From assembly GCF_014639875.1 (NCBI RefSeq), contig NZ_BMGD01000005.1, positions 124,001 through 188,000 on the forward strand: 64,000 bases of DNA, written 5' to 3'. Source of the stretch: Blastomonas aquatica (GTDB lineage Bacteria > Pseudomonadota > Alphaproteobacteria > Sphingomonadales > Sphingomonadaceae). Both the position numbers and the translations under genes were made by a program. Positions 18,099 to 26,713 of the stretch are shown here, one piece after another. Within the stretch, counting starts at the first letter, position 1, and every line of letters starts with the position of its first letter. Under the pieces are notes generated by a model that had not been told where the DNA came from, made no database searches, and saw nothing but the letters and a program-made list of their open reading frames with translations.

Positions 18099-18264
18099 CA
18101 AAAATCCTCCCCGAGCTTGTCTCGGGGAGGGGGACCGCCGACCGAAGGTCGGTGGTGGAGGGGAAGCGAGATAGTGTGCAGCTGAAGGTGGCGCGACCCC
18201 GCTGCCCCTCCACCACCCGCTACGCGGGCGGTCCCCCTCCCCCAGCGAGCTGGGGGAGGATTTG
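18099..18264. repeat. Paired inverted palindromic repeat
   Basis: Two related arms in opposite orientation, 18099-18162 and 18205-18264, each containing a hairpin of the type CCTCCCC...GGGGAGG next to GGACCGCC and a second short hairpin (GACC/GGTC or CCGC/GCGG). It fills the 182-base gap between the convergent cobB and MAPEG genes, where it may also act as a bidirectional terminator. Confidence 0.8.
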
Positions 18265-18272
18265 AAAACGCC

Positions 18273-18680
18273 TCACCCATTCACCGTCACCACCAGAAAC
18301 AGTGTCCAGCCGATCGCGGCGGCATAGGTGATCCAGGTGCCAATGACGCCGACCGCGCGCAGCATCGGCGGTTTGCCGGCGCTGTGGGTCTGGTGCAGGC
18401 CGATGATGTGGGCCGCGCGGGCGCCCAGGAACAGCACCGCGAGCGCGGTCAGCGGCCAGTGGCTGGCGCTGGCGAGCTCAAGCAGGCCGATCAGGATCAC
18501 GAACAGAGGCGCGTGTTCGGCAAGGTTGCCGTGCGATCGGCTGGCGCTGATCAGGCCTTGATCTTCAGCATCGCCAAACGCGGCCTGGGTGCGGAAGCGC
18601 GCGCGGACCGTGGCAATCGCGGTGGCGAGCAGCATGATCGCGCAGATCGCGGCGGTCAAAGCGGTGATCGGCAGTGTCAT
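18273..18680 (-). CDS. MAPEG family membrane protein
   Basis: A 135-residue, four-helix membrane protein of the MAPEG family (membrane-associated proteins in eicosanoid and glutathione metabolism). Seen: N-terminal helix with ATAIATVRARFRTQAAFGD, the EHAPLFVILIGLLELA helix typical of bacterial members (compare ExxPxF), ARAAHIIGLHQT and a last helix. Bacterial members may be glutathione-dependent transferases or peroxidases, but the function is not established. Convergent with cobB across the repeat; moeB lies 29 bases upstream on the same strand. Confidence 0.85.
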   Translation of the reverse strand: MTLPITALTAAICAIMLLATAIATVRARFRTQAAFGDAEDQGLISASRSHGNLAEHAPLFVILIGLLELASASHWPLTALAVLFLGARAAHIIGLHQTHSAGKPPMLRAVGVIGTWITYAAAIGWTLFLVVTVNG

Positions 18681-18709
18681 GGATCGGCCCCCCTCAGGTC
18701 AGGGTCCGA

Positions 18710-19480
18710 CTATGCCGCTGGTGCGGCTTCCCCGCAAGCCTTGCAGGATGGGTCCTTGGCGATCTTCAGCGTGCGCCATAGCGGTTTGAGGCCATCGAAC
18801 AGATGCAGCTTGCCCGCAGGATCGTCGCCAAAGCCCGTGATCGCGCGCACCGCCTCCATTGCGGCGAAGCTGCCGATCAGCCCGACCATCGCGCCCAGCA
18901 CGCCCTGCTCGGCGCAGGTATCGCAATCCTCGGCATCGAACGCATCGCCGACGAAGCAGCGATAGCACGGGGCATCGGGGAGCCATCCGCGAAAGGTTCC
19001 GATCTGGCCCTGGAACCGCCCGATCGCCGCGCTGACCATTGGGATGTGCAATGCGGTCGCGGTGTCCGACACCAGCAGCCGGGTGGCGAAATTGTCGGTG
19101 CCATCGAGGATGACATCGGCGTCCGCTAGCAGTTCAGCGGCATTGGCGGGGGTGATCCGCTCGGTGATCGCGGTGACGGTGAGTTCGGCATCGAAGCTGC
19201 TCACCCAGTTTGCTGCAACTGCGGCTTTGGGTTGGCCGATATCGGCGGGCGTGAACAAGGTCTGCCGCTGGAGGTTGGAGATGTCGACGTGATCGTCATC
19301 GATCAGAGTGAGCCGCCCGATCCCGGCACCGGCGAGATACTGGAGAGCCGGGCAGCCGATCCCGCCCATGCCGACCAGCACGACATGCGCCGCAGAAAGC
19401 TTTGCGACGCCCACGCCGCCGATCTCGGGCAGCACGATGTGCCGGGCGTGGCGATTGAGCTGGGTGGGGGAGAGGGGCAT
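18710..19480 (-). CDS. moeB: HesA/MoeB/ThiF family adenylyltransferase (molybdopterin-synthase activating)
   Basis: A 256-residue E1-like enzyme that adenylates the C-terminal glycine of a ubiquitin-like sulfur carrier (MoaD or ThiS). Seen: RHARHIVLPEIGGVG, ATP motif VLVGMGGIGCPALQYLAGAG, DDDHVDISNLQRQ, NFATR, the CYRC and CKAC zinc pairs, and the candidate thioester Cys in DTCAEQGVLG. There is no C-terminal rhodanese domain. MoeB versus ThiF cannot be separated on sequence alone and no moa or thi gene is adjacent. Upstream is a palindromic repeat and then dnaA on the same strand. Confidence 0.88.
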   Translation of the reverse strand: MPLSPTQLNRHARHIVLPEIGGVGVAKLSAAHVVLVGMGGIGCPALQYLAGAGIGRLTLIDDDHVDISNLQRQTLFTPADIGQPKAAVAANWVSSFDAELTVTAITERITPANAAELLADADVILDGTDNFATRLLVSDTATALHIPMVSAAIGRFQGQIGTFRGWLPDAPCYRCFVGDAFDAEDCDTCAEQGVLGAMVGLIGSFAAMEAVRAITGFGDDPAGKLHLFDGLKPLWRTLKIAKDPSCKACGEAAPAA

Positions 19481-19516
19481 GATTTCGCCGCTGTAATACC
19501 GAACGCGGATCAGTTC

Positions 19517-19600
19517 ACCCGTTTTCCGGCGAAAGCCGGAATCCAGGGGCGATGTAGCGCAATCCCACTCCTGGGCTCCGGCTTTCGCCGGAGAACGGTA
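19517..19600. repeat. Paired inverted palindromic repeat (TTTCGCCGGA family)
   Basis: Two arms, 19517-19548 and 19567-19599, each palindromic around CCGGCGAAAGCCGG and arranged head to head with an 18-base spacer. It occupies the gap between the dnaA stop and the moeB start. Palindromes with this core are common in sphingomonad intergenic regions. No coding potential. Confidence 0.8.
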
Positions 19601-19623
19601 TCTTTATTGGAGTGATATCTCGC

Positions 19624-21051
19624 TCAGCTCTCGAGCTGTTGCAGCAGCGCGCGGACGTCGCCGTCCATGTCGGCATCGCGGGTGCGCAGGTCCTCGATCA
19701 GGCGGACCGCGTGGATCACGGTCGAATGATCGCGTCCACCAAACTTGCGGCCGATCTCGGGGTAAGAACGCGGGGTCAGCACCTTGGCGAGATACATCGC
19801 GACCTGGCGCGGACGCACGACCGCACGCGCGCGCCGCTTGGAGGACATTTCAGAGCGGTCGACCTTGTAGAACTGGCACACGGCGCGCTGGATCTCGTCG
19901 ATGGTGATCCGGCGGCGATTGGCGCTGAGCAGATCCGAAAGCTGCTCTTCGGCGAGCGGCAGCGTGACCTTCTGGCCGGTGATCTGGGCATAGGCCATCA
20001 GCTTGTTGAGACCGCCGACCAGCTCGCGGACATTGCGGCTGATGGTGCGCGCGAGGAACTCGATCACGTCTTCGGGCACATCGCCCATCCGCATCGTTGC
20101 GATCCGCGCGCTGATGATCGCACGGCGCAGTTCGATATCGGCAGGCTGGATGTCGGCGACCAGACCCATGGCGAGGCGCGAGAGCAACCTTTGGTCGACC
20201 CCGTCGAGTGCCTGGGGTGCGCGGTCGGATGTCACGACAAGGCGCTTGCCCGCGCCCAGGATCGCATCGATCGTGTGCAGGAACTCTTCCTGGGTCGAGT
20301 TCTTGCCGATGATGAACTGGATGTCATCGACCAGCAGCATGTCGAAGCCGCGCAGCCGCGCCTTGAATGCCATCGAATCGCCGCGCTGAATGGCGCTGAC
20401 GAAATCGTTCATGAACTTTTCCGCCGGGCAATAGCAGATCCGCGCGCCCGGATTGACCTCGGCAAACGCATTGCCGATCGCGTGCAGCAGATGCGTCTTG
20501 CCCTGACCGGTTGCGGCCTTGAGGTAGAGCGGGCTGAACAGCGGCTTTTCCATCGCGGCCATCCGCTGCGCGGCGTTGAACGCCAGCACGTTCGACTGGC
20601 CGGTGATGAACCCACCGAACACCTGCGAGGGATCGAGCGAGATCCGGTTGCCAGCTTCGCCAAGCGGCGCGCGCGGCGCAGGCGCTGCCATCTGCGGGGC
20701 GGCGGCAGCGGCGCGGGGACGCGCAAGGTCGGTATCGCGCGGGGCCGCAGCGATCGTCACGCTGCGCACTTCGGGACGCACGATCTTCCAGGCGAGCGCC
20801 AGCCGGTCGGCGAAGCGCTCGCGAACCCAGTTGGCGGAAAATTCGGACGGCAGATGCAGGTTGAGCATGCCCGAGCCGGGATCGAAGCTTCCGGGGCGAA
20901 TCGGACGGATCCATTGCGTATGGATCTGCGCGCCCAGGTCTTTCCTCAATCCTTCGCTGATTTCGTTCCAGTCTGCCGCCCAGTCGGCTGCACCGTTCGA
21001 ATCATTCATGTCGATCATGCCGGTCACTGCCACTTCTTGGTTCTTGGTCAT
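19624..21051 (-). CDS. dnaA: Chromosomal replication initiator DnaA
   Basis: A 475-residue AAA+ initiator that binds DnaA boxes and opens the origin. Seen: N-terminal domain I, a variable Pro/Ala linker, domain III with FSPLYLKAATGQGKTHLLHAIG (Walker A), LLVDDIQFI (Walker B), and the domain IV signature GRDHSTVIHAVR. The Walker A begins with Ala where the consensus Gly is usual (GxxxxGKT reads AATGQGKT). The start at 21051 has GGAG about twelve bases upstream; later ATGs at 21018 and 21009 are possible. Upstream is a long AT-rich gap with several GANTC sites, consistent with cell-cycle control. Confidence 0.96.
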   Translation of the reverse strand: MTKNQEVAVTGMIDMNDSNGAADWAADWNEISEGLRKDLGAQIHTQWIRPIRPGSFDPGSGMLNLHLPSEFSANWVRERFADRLALAWKIVRPEVRSVTIAAAPRDTDLARPRAAAAAPQMAAPAPRAPLGEAGNRISLDPSQVFGGFITGQSNVLAFNAAQRMAAMEKPLFSPLYLKAATGQGKTHLLHAIGNAFAEVNPGARICYCPAEKFMNDFVSAIQRGDSMAFKARLRGFDMLLVDDIQFIIGKNSTQEEFLHTIDAILGAGKRLVVTSDRAPQALDGVDQRLLSRLAMGLVADIQPADIELRRAIISARIATMRMGDVPEDVIEFLARTISRNVRELVGGLNKLMAYAQITGQKVTLPLAEEQLSDLLSANRRRITIDEIQRAVCQFYKVDRSEMSSKRRARAVVRPRQVAMYLAKVLTPRSYPEIGRKFGGRDHSTVIHAVRLIEDLRTRDADMDGDVRALLQQLES

Positions 21052-21782
21052 TGCTGACAAAACTCCGGCAACGCGAGAATGCGCGGGAACCGGGATTATA
21101 TGGGATGTTGAGGACATCACTCTCACACGGGCGGGATACCTGCGCCAGTGACGTCACGGCCCCTCTAGTGGATGCACCCTCGGCCCGTGTCAGACCAGCG
21201 GGCCAGTGAGGACGAAGCGGGCAGCTGCATCGCGTGCAGCCCTGCGAGCATCGCTTCCAATGTCAGTTCCTGTGGCAATCCGACCCTGATACGCAACACT
21301 GGCTATCTCCCCACATCCGCACCGGCGGCAGGCAACGCGCCTGCTGCCGAACCTCATCTTTTCCGACCCGGACCAACCCCTGGCCCTTGTCGATCCGATG
21401 CCCCTCCACCAGCGCGCAAGACACCTGCACGAAAGGCTGTTACCCTTTCGATCCGCGATGCCTCATCCGTTGGTGCAGTTAAGAGCGGTGCTTGATCGCT
21501 CGCTCTCTGGAGCCTGATGTAGCGATGAAAAAACGAGTCGAGCAAGAGCGCCAGGGTAAAAAAAATGAAATAAAGACGCTTGACTCAGTTAACGTCTGGA
21601 TATTGCTTGATTCACTGTAAAAACCATTGTTTTGCAATGACTTAGACAAAATCGGTTTTGAGGACCCCATGCGAATCGCGGGAATTGCTAGGCTTTGTCA
21701 AAACCGCAGGTGAAGGTTTTATGACCATCCTGTCATACGGCTGGCGACCGGTGTCACATGGCTGCAAACCATCACCAAACAG
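21052..21782. promoter_or_regulatory. Long dnaA upstream region with AT-rich core and GANTC cluster
   Basis: About 730 bases without a convincing gene. Between roughly 21500 and 21720 the sequence is clearly AT-rich compared with its surroundings and holds four GANTC (CcrM methylation) sites: 21535-21539, 21582-21586, 21609-21613 and 21673-21677. This is the likely dnaA promoter region and a candidate location for origin-related sequence, given the adjacent rpsT and dnaA, an order seen near origins in other alphaproteobacteria. No row of good DnaA boxes (TTATCCACA type) is visible, so an origin is not claimed. Confidence 0.4.
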
Positions 21783-21783
21783 G

Positions 21784-21816
21784 AAAAATCCGCCGACCCG
21801 GTGCCGGGTGGCGGAT
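21784..21816 (-). terminator. Rho-independent terminator of rpsT
   Basis: On the minus strand an ATCCGCC/GGCGGAT stem with an inner ACCCGG/CCGGGT stem and one bulged base is followed by a run of five T. It lies about 70 bases after the rpsT stop. Confidence 0.8.
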
Positions 21817-21882
21817 ATTCCGTTATCCGTAGCGTGGTGACCGGCTGCGGAGCGGGGGTGAGCCGCTACACGCAGACCTAGA

Positions 21883-22146
21883 TCATGCCAGAGCGGCGAC
21901 CCGCTTGGTCAGGCGCGAGAACTTGCGCGATGCGGTGTTCTTGTGGAGCACGCCCTTGGCGACGCCGCGAGCCAGTTCAGGCTGCGCGCTGGCCAGAGCC
22001 GCAGCAGCAGCGTCCTTGTCGCCGGCTTCGAGAGCCGATTCGACCTTCTTGACGAAGGTGCGGATGCGTCCGATGCGGTTGCCATTGACAATCGCCCGAC
22101 GGTCGTTCCGGCGGATGCGCTTCTTGGCTTGCGGCGTATTGGCCAT
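21883..22146 (-). CDS. rpsT: 30S ribosomal protein S20
   Basis: An 87-residue basic ribosomal protein that binds 16S rRNA early in small-subunit assembly. Seen: [18 protein letters not shown]-terminus, the helical middle [17 protein letters not shown], and the conserved [20 protein letters not shown]-terminal region. Length fits the family. It lies between mutM (upstream, same strand) and dnaA, a conserved arrangement in alphaproteobacteria, and ends in a good terminator. Confidence 0.97.
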   Translation of the reverse strand: MANTPQAKKRIRRNDRRAIVNGNRIGRIRTFVKKVESALEAGDKDAAAAALASAQPELARGVAKGVLHKNTASRKFSRLTKRVAALA

Positions 22147-22312
22147 AAGTTCTCACACGTCTTTCATTCAGGCGATCACAGCATGATCGGTGGATTTTGG
22201 GTAAAAGCGTTGGGCCGCGATAAAGCTCTGCCCGCGCTTTGAAGCCGCTGCCGTTAGCGATTATCCGTTGGCGCGTCAACGCCAGATTGCCAAAGCAGTG
22301 CGCAAGCTCATA

Positions 22313-23125
22313 TCACTTCTGGCAGGCGGAGCACCAGAAGGTGGAGCGGCCAGACTGGACCGTGCGCTGTACCGTACCGCCGCACGGGCAGGGCTCTCCC
22401 TCGCGGGCGTAAACCCGCCATTGCTTGGCGAAATAGCCCAATTGGCCATCGGGCCGGGCATAATCGCGCAAGGTCGATCCGCCCGCCGCGATGGCATCGA
22501 TCAGCACCGATTTGATTGCCGCGACCAGAGGTTTGAGCTTGGCAGGACCAATCTGTCCGGCCGCGCGCAGCGGAGAGATTCGCGCCATGTTGAGCGCCTC
22601 GCAGACATAGATGTTGCCCAGGCCGGCGACGATTCGCTGATCGAGCAGCATGGCTTTGATGGGGGAGGCGCGGCCTTTGAGCCGCTCTCGCAAGTACGCG
22701 GGGGTGAAATCGTCGCCCAGCGGTTCGGGGCCCATCGCGGCGAAGCTGGGAAAGTTCGCAAGGAGCGCGGTCTCGACCAGATCGACCGACCCGAATCGGC
22801 GCGGGTCGAACAGCGAGAGCACTTGCCCCGAATCGGTCTCGATCACGAGATGGTCATGCGTCCCGATCTCTTCGGGGTCGATTCGCCAGCGACCCGACAT
22901 GCCGAGATGGAAGATCATCGAATCGCCGCGGTCGGTGCCCAGCAGGCCATATTTGGCGCGGCGGCTCAGGGTCACGATCCGCGCCCCGGTCATCCGTTGG
23001 CCCAGATCGACCGGAAACGCACGGCGCAGATCGGCACGGCGCGTGATGACGCTGGTCAGGCGCACATCCTGCAGCACGGCGGCAAGCCCGCGCACGGTGG
23101 TTTCGACTTCGGGAAGCTCTGGCAT
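22313..23125 (-). CDS. mutM: Formamidopyrimidine-DNA glycosylase
   Basis: A 270-residue bifunctional glycosylase/AP lyase that removes 8-oxoguanine and formamidopyrimidines. Seen: the mandatory mature N-terminus MPELPEVETT with catalytic Pro2 and Glu3, IGPAKLKPLVAAIKSVL-type helix-two-turn-helix region, and the C-terminal zinc finger with CPCGG and CSAC. The start at 23125 is fixed by the catalytic N-terminus; the open extension to 23185 would destroy activity. Divergent from ubiE with a 58-base gap. Confidence 0.96.
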   Translation of the reverse strand: MPELPEVETTVRGLAAVLQDVRLTSVITRRADLRRAFPVDLGQRMTGARIVTLSRRAKYGLLGTDRGDSMIFHLGMSGRWRIDPEEIGTHDHLVIETDSGQVLSLFDPRRFGSVDLVETALLANFPSFAAMGPEPLGDDFTPAYLRERLKGRASPIKAMLLDQRIVAGLGNIYVCEALNMARISPLRAAGQIGPAKLKPLVAAIKSVLIDAIAAGGSTLRDYARPDGQLGYFAKQWRVYAREGEPCPCGGTVQRTVQSGRSTFWCSACQK

Positions 23126-23183
23126 GGACATTCCGGCGTTATCAGTCTTTGCGCTTGGTACAAAGATGCTTACATGCGGTGCC

Positions 23184-23915
23184 ATGAGCGAGACAGTGCC
23201 CTTTGGCTATCAGGATATCGACCCGGCTGAAAAGCAGGGACGGGTTGGCGGCATCTTTTCGAGCGTGGCTGCCAAATACGACATCATGAACGATGCGATG
23301 TCGGGCGGCATGCACCGGCTCTGGAAGGACCGCTTCGTCCGCCGGGTCAAGCCGCGCGCCGGCGAGGACATTCTGGATATGGCAGGCGGCACTGGCGACA
23401 TCGCCTTCCGCATGGTCAAGTCGGGCGCCAACGTCACCGTCGCGGATATCAACCAGGATATGCTCGATGTCGGCATCGACCGCGCGGTCGAACGCGGCGA
23501 GGACCGGCTGGTCTGGTCGTGCCAGGATGCAGAGGCCCTCAGATTCCCCGATCGCTGCTTCAATGCCTATACGATCGCCTTCGGCATCCGCAACGTCACC
23601 CATATCGACAGGGCATTGGCCGAGGCGCACCGCGTGCTGCGCTATGGCGGGCGCTTCTATTGCCTTGAATTCTCCACGACCGAATGGCCGGGCTTTGGCG
23701 AGGTATACGATGCCTATTCGCACCATCTGATGCCGCGGCTGGGCCAGATGATCGCGGGCGATGCCGACAGCTATCGGTATCTCGCCGAATCGATCCGCCG
23801 ATTCCCCAAGCCGCCCGTGTTCGAGCAGATGATCAAGGACGCCGGGTTCGTATCGACCAGGGTCGAGCCGATTCTGGGTGGCGCGGTGAACATCCATAGC
23901 GGGTGGAAGGCGTGA
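23184..23915 (+). CDS. ubiE: Ubiquinone/menaquinone biosynthesis C-methyltransferase
   Basis: A 243-residue SAM-dependent methyltransferase for ubiquinone synthesis. Seen: VAAKYDIMNDAMSGGMHRLWK (family signature in two parts), SAM motif DMAGGTGDIAFR, DINQDMLDVG, and FGIRNVTHIDRAL. Length fits. Followed 31 bases later by ubiB on the same strand, so the pair is probably one operon. The ATG at 23184 is chosen by alignment; a second ATG 18 bases upstream is possible. Confidence 0.96.
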   Translation: MSETVPFGYQDIDPAEKQGRVGGIFSSVAAKYDIMNDAMSGGMHRLWKDRFVRRVKPRAGEDILDMAGGTGDIAFRMVKSGANVTVADINQDMLDVGIDRAVERGEDRLVWSCQDAEALRFPDRCFNAYTIAFGIRNVTHIDRALAEAHRVLRYGGRFYCLEFSTTEWPGFGEVYDAYSHHLMPRLGQMIAGDADSYRYLAESIRRFPKPPVFEQMIKDAGFVSTRVEPILGGAVNIHSGWKA

Positions 23916-23946
23916 TGCAGCCGGGCCAGGGGTTCGGCATCCGCGC

Positions 23947-25512
23947 ATGACCGCTCCGCGCACGCATATCTTCCGGCTCCTCAAATGGGGCCGCATCCTT
24001 GCGCGGCATGGTGCGCTCAAAGGTCTGGAGGCTGCGCCGCAGACCCCGCCCGAGGTCCGCCGCCTGTTCCGCATCGCGCGGCTGGGTGCCCGCGTTCCCG
24101 CCAAGCCCGATTACGCCGGCGCCTTCCGCGCGATCGGTCCGGCGGCGATCAAGCTGGGCCAGACGCTCGCCACGCGGCCTGATCTGGTCGGCGAAGAGGC
24201 CGCGAACAATTTGCTGGAATTGCAGGACAGCCTGCCGCCGGTGCCGTTCGAGCTGATCCGAGCGGAGATCGAGCAGGGGCTGGGCGGCCCGCTCGAAAAG
24301 TTCTTTTCGCATGTTGACGAGGTGCCAGTCGGCGCAGCCTCGGTGGCGCAGGTTCATCGTGGGCGCACGATCGAGGGCCGCGATGTCGCGATCAAGGTGC
24401 TGCGCCCCGGCGTGCGCAAGAATTTCGCGCGCGATATCGAAACCTATGAATGGGCCGCCGCGCACCTCGAGGCGCTGGGCGGCGAGGCGACGCGTCTGCG
24501 TCCGCAGCTGACCATCGCCAACTTTCGCCGCTGGACGATGCGCGAGCTCGATCTGCGGCGCGAGGCGGCGAGCGCGTCGGAACTCGCCAGCGCGATGGAC
24601 GGCCACCCCGGCTACCGCGTTCCCGATATCGATTGGGATCGCACCTGCGGCACCGTGATGACGCTCGAATGGATCGACGGCATCAAGATCTCGAACCGCG
24701 AGGCGCTGGTCGCTGCCGGCCACGACCTGCCCGATCTGGCGCGGCGGCTGGTGCTGGCGTTCCTGCGCCAGGCGATCGCGGGCGGCTTCTTCCATGCCGA
24801 CATGCACCAGGGCAATCTGTTCGTGGCAGCAGATTCGACCATCGTGGCGATCGATTTCGGCATCATGGGGCGGATCAACCGGCAGGCGCGGTTCTGGCTG
24901 GCGGAAATCCTCTATGGGCTGACCACGGGCAACTACCGCCGCGTCGCCGAAATCCATTTCGAGGCGCAGTACGTGCCGAGCTATCACAATGTCGACGAGT
25001 TCGCGACCGCGCTGCGCGCGGTGGGCGAGCCGATGCGCGGCAAGCCGGTGAGCGAGCTTTCGGTCGGCCAGATGCTCGACGGGCTGTTTGCGATCACCCG
25101 CGATTTCGACATGAAGACCCAGCCGCACCTGCTGCTGCTGCAAAAGACGATGGTGATGGTCGAGGGCGTTGCCACCCAGCTCGATCCGCAGATCAACATG
25201 TGGGATGTTTCGGCGCCGTATGTGCGCGACTGGATCCGCGGCGAACTGGGGCCGGAAACGCTGCTCGCCGACCGGATCAACACCGATGTCGCGACGCTGC
25301 TGCGCCTGCCCGATCTGGTGCGGCGCCTCGAAGAACAGGTTCCGAAAAAGGGCGGCGCCCCCGAACCGCCCCCGATCCCGCACATCCCGCTGATCTGGGA
25401 CAAGAAGGTGCGCGTGGCCGGGGCAGGCAGCGGCGGCTTCTGGAGCCATCTGGCGGCGTTGATCATCGGCGCGGGAGCCGGGGCGGCTGCGCTGTTTGCC
25501 TGGGTGCATTGA
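23947..25512 (+). CDS. ubiB: Ubiquinone biosynthesis atypical kinase/ATPase UbiB
   Basis: A 521-residue ABC1/ADCK-type atypical kinase needed for ubiquinone synthesis, anchored to the inner membrane by C-terminal helices. Seen: the KxGQ motif in AIKLGQTLATRPDL, the Ala-rich loop PVGAASVAQVHRG, VAIKVLRPGV with the ATP-site Lys, FFHADMHQGNLF (catalytic loop), AIDFGIMGR (metal Asp) and a hydrophobic C-terminal segment LAALIIGAGAGAAALFAW. Length and order fit the family. Downstream is a palindromic repeat. Confidence 0.95.
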   Translation: MTAPRTHIFRLLKWGRILARHGALKGLEAAPQTPPEVRRLFRIARLGARVPAKPDYAGAFRAIGPAAIKLGQTLATRPDLVGEEAANNLLELQDSLPPVPFELIRAEIEQGLGGPLEKFFSHVDEVPVGAASVAQVHRGRTIEGRDVAIKVLRPGVRKNFARDIETYEWAAAHLEALGGEATRLRPQLTIANFRRWTMRELDLRREAASASELASAMDGHPGYRVPDIDWDRTCGTVMTLEWIDGIKISNREALVAAGHDLPDLARRLVLAFLRQAIAGGFFHADMHQGNLFVAADSTIVAIDFGIMGRINRQARFWLAEILYGLTTGNYRRVAEIHFEAQYVPSYHNVDEFATALRAVGEPMRGKPVSELSVGQMLDGLFAITRDFDMKTQPHLLLLQKTMVMVEGVATQLDPQINMWDVSAPYVRDWIRGELGPETLLADRINTDVATLLRLPDLVRRLEEQVPKKGGAPEPPPIPHIPLIWDKKVRVAGAGSGGFWSHLAALIIGAGAGAAALFAWVH

Positions 25513-25520
25513 GTTTTTTG

Positions 25521-25650
25521 CTCTCTCCCCTTAAGGGGAGAGATACGAAGGCTTGCCAGCTTGCTGGCTAGCCGAAGTTGAGAGGGGCCTAGCCACCGCC
25601 ACCTCAGGCGACTTCCCCCCTCCCAACCCTCCCCCCTAAAGGGGAGAGGG
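25521..25650. repeat. Composite palindromic repeat, copy 1 (same family as 48263-48441)
   Basis: Outer hairpins CTCTCCCC/GGGGAGAG at 25521-25543 and CCCTCCCCCC/GGGGAGAGGG at 25627-25650 face each other. Just inside the left arm is a segment GAAGGCTTGCCAGC followed by TTGCTGGCTAGCCG that recurs, slightly changed, inside the copy near 48290-48325. The two loci therefore carry one repeat family. Confidence 0.8.
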
Positions 25651-25701
25651 CTTTTGCCCCCCGCGCTCCACTCTCCCGTCAGCGCCCCAACGCCACCCCT
25701 G

Positions 25702-25730
25702 CCGATCCCCTGCGAAGGCAGGGGCCCATC
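25702..25730. repeat. Single palindromic repeat, third copy of the 13782 family
   Basis: A 29-base unit with core CCCCTGCGAAGGCAGGGG followed by CCCATC, as in the pair at 13782-13891. A decayed opposing arm is visible around 25761-25796, and another short palindrome of a different type (CCCGGGCTTGACCCGG) follows at about 25824. Bases 25651-25912 hold only such repeats; no gene is seen. Confidence 0.75.
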
Positions 25731-25912
25731 TCCCGACCGCTGTGCCGGGTGCGAGGGCAGGAGATGGATGCTTGTCTGCGCAGGCAAGCGGGGAGGAGAG
25801 GGAGGCGGTTCCGCTTCCGTCATCCCGGGCTTGACCCGGTGTGCAATCTTTCCGACCGCCACGTTTGCGGTTAGGTTGCGCATCAACGCGCCTGATTTCT
25901 CAGGAGGGCTCG

Positions 25913-25963
25913 ATGCCTACCGTTTGCAGCGGCGGCAAGGCTGTTGCCGTGGCACATCGGTGA
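25913..25963 (+). other. 16-codon mini-ORF with strong ribosome site
   Basis: An ATG at 25913 follows AGGAGG at 25902-25907 and is followed by 16 codons (MPTVCSGGKAVAVAHR) and a stop. It ends 11 bases before the start of the Imm11-like gene. It could be a decayed gene start or a leader peptide; nothing in its sequence identifies it. Confidence 0.3.
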
Positions 25964-25974
25964 AGGGAAGCAGG

Positions 25975-26713
25975 ATGGTCTTTCGAAAATGGTTTAGCCG
26001 GCCTGCACCGGATCAGGCCAGGACTGCGCCCGAGGACATAGGCGGCCAGGTCTGGATGAGCAGCGTGCTAGACAACTACGATATCGGCATGAAGCAGGGC
26101 GCGCGGGCGAAGTTTTACGGTCACGATTGGAACCCGGCATCCTTGACGATACCGACGGAACCGGAAGAGGTATACCAAGCCTCCAAGCGACATCGGGAAG
26201 GCTTTGCGTTGCAACGATCGGAGCTTCCAGAAGCAATCGCAGTTTGGGACGAAAAGCGGTTCAATAAAGTCAAAGACATTTTTATGGCTGGCCCCTTTTA
26301 CGCTGTAAAAGGCAGGCTCGCTGAAACCCTTTCGCAGTTCGATCTGGGCGAAGGGGGGGATAATCCCCTTCACCATCTACAAAGCCGACCTCGAAACGCC
26401 TTATCCAGGCGGATTTTTTCTGCTTAATTTTGGCTCACGAAAGAATACGATAGTTAAGGAGCAGAGTCAGAATATCTCTGTGCGGGGCATCCAAAAAATC
26501 ACTGGCTTGGAACTGCTTAGGGTTAACGGCTGGTCTAAAGATGGCGATGTCGTTCTTTCTGAAATAGCGTTATCTGGCCCTGATCTATGGTTTGAAGCAC
26601 GTGTTGATCACAAAATATTCCTGTCAGACGCGCTGGCACAAAGACTGATTTCTATTGGGTTGGGGGATGTATTCAAGCTTAAAGAATGCCGGATAGCGGG
26701 CGACGACGCATGA
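25975..26713 (+). pseudogene. Imm11-like (DUF1629) immunity protein, frameshifted in a G7 tract
   Basis: The first frame opens at ATG 25975 (AAGGGAAG upstream) and runs to 26427; the natural C-terminal half continues one frame over, ending at 26713. The switch falls at a run of seven G at 26353-26359: removing one G joins DLGEGG to IIPFTIYKADLETPYP and restores about 245 residues with no other stop. The joined protein resembles the Imm11 family of immunity proteins of polymorphic toxin systems, with an FFLLNFG core and a C-terminal segment like LSDALAQRLISIGLGDVF. The second half is noticeably AT-richer than the chromosome, suggesting transfer. No toxin gene is adjacent. A real mutation, slippage-controlled expression and a sequencing error are all possible. 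Confidence 0.6.

Noticed and set aside
17329-18216. N-terminal extension of dapB antisense to cobB
   Set aside because: The Rossmann motif begins directly at 17328 and the extension is a mirror of the sirtuin gene.
21743-21756. GGCGACCGGTGTCA, a 12/14 match to the pectin-regulon dyad
   Set aside because: It lies in the dnaA-rpsT gap, far from uronate genes, and a single near match is expected by chance in a GC-rich genome.
21658-21840. 60-codon plus-strand frame in the dnaA-rpsT gap
   Set aside because: No ribosome site, no recognisable protein features, and it runs through the rpsT terminator.
21052-21882. Replication origin
   Set aside because: dnaA and rpsT nearby and AT-rich DNA are suggestive, but no set of good DnaA boxes is visible and skew cannot be computed here.
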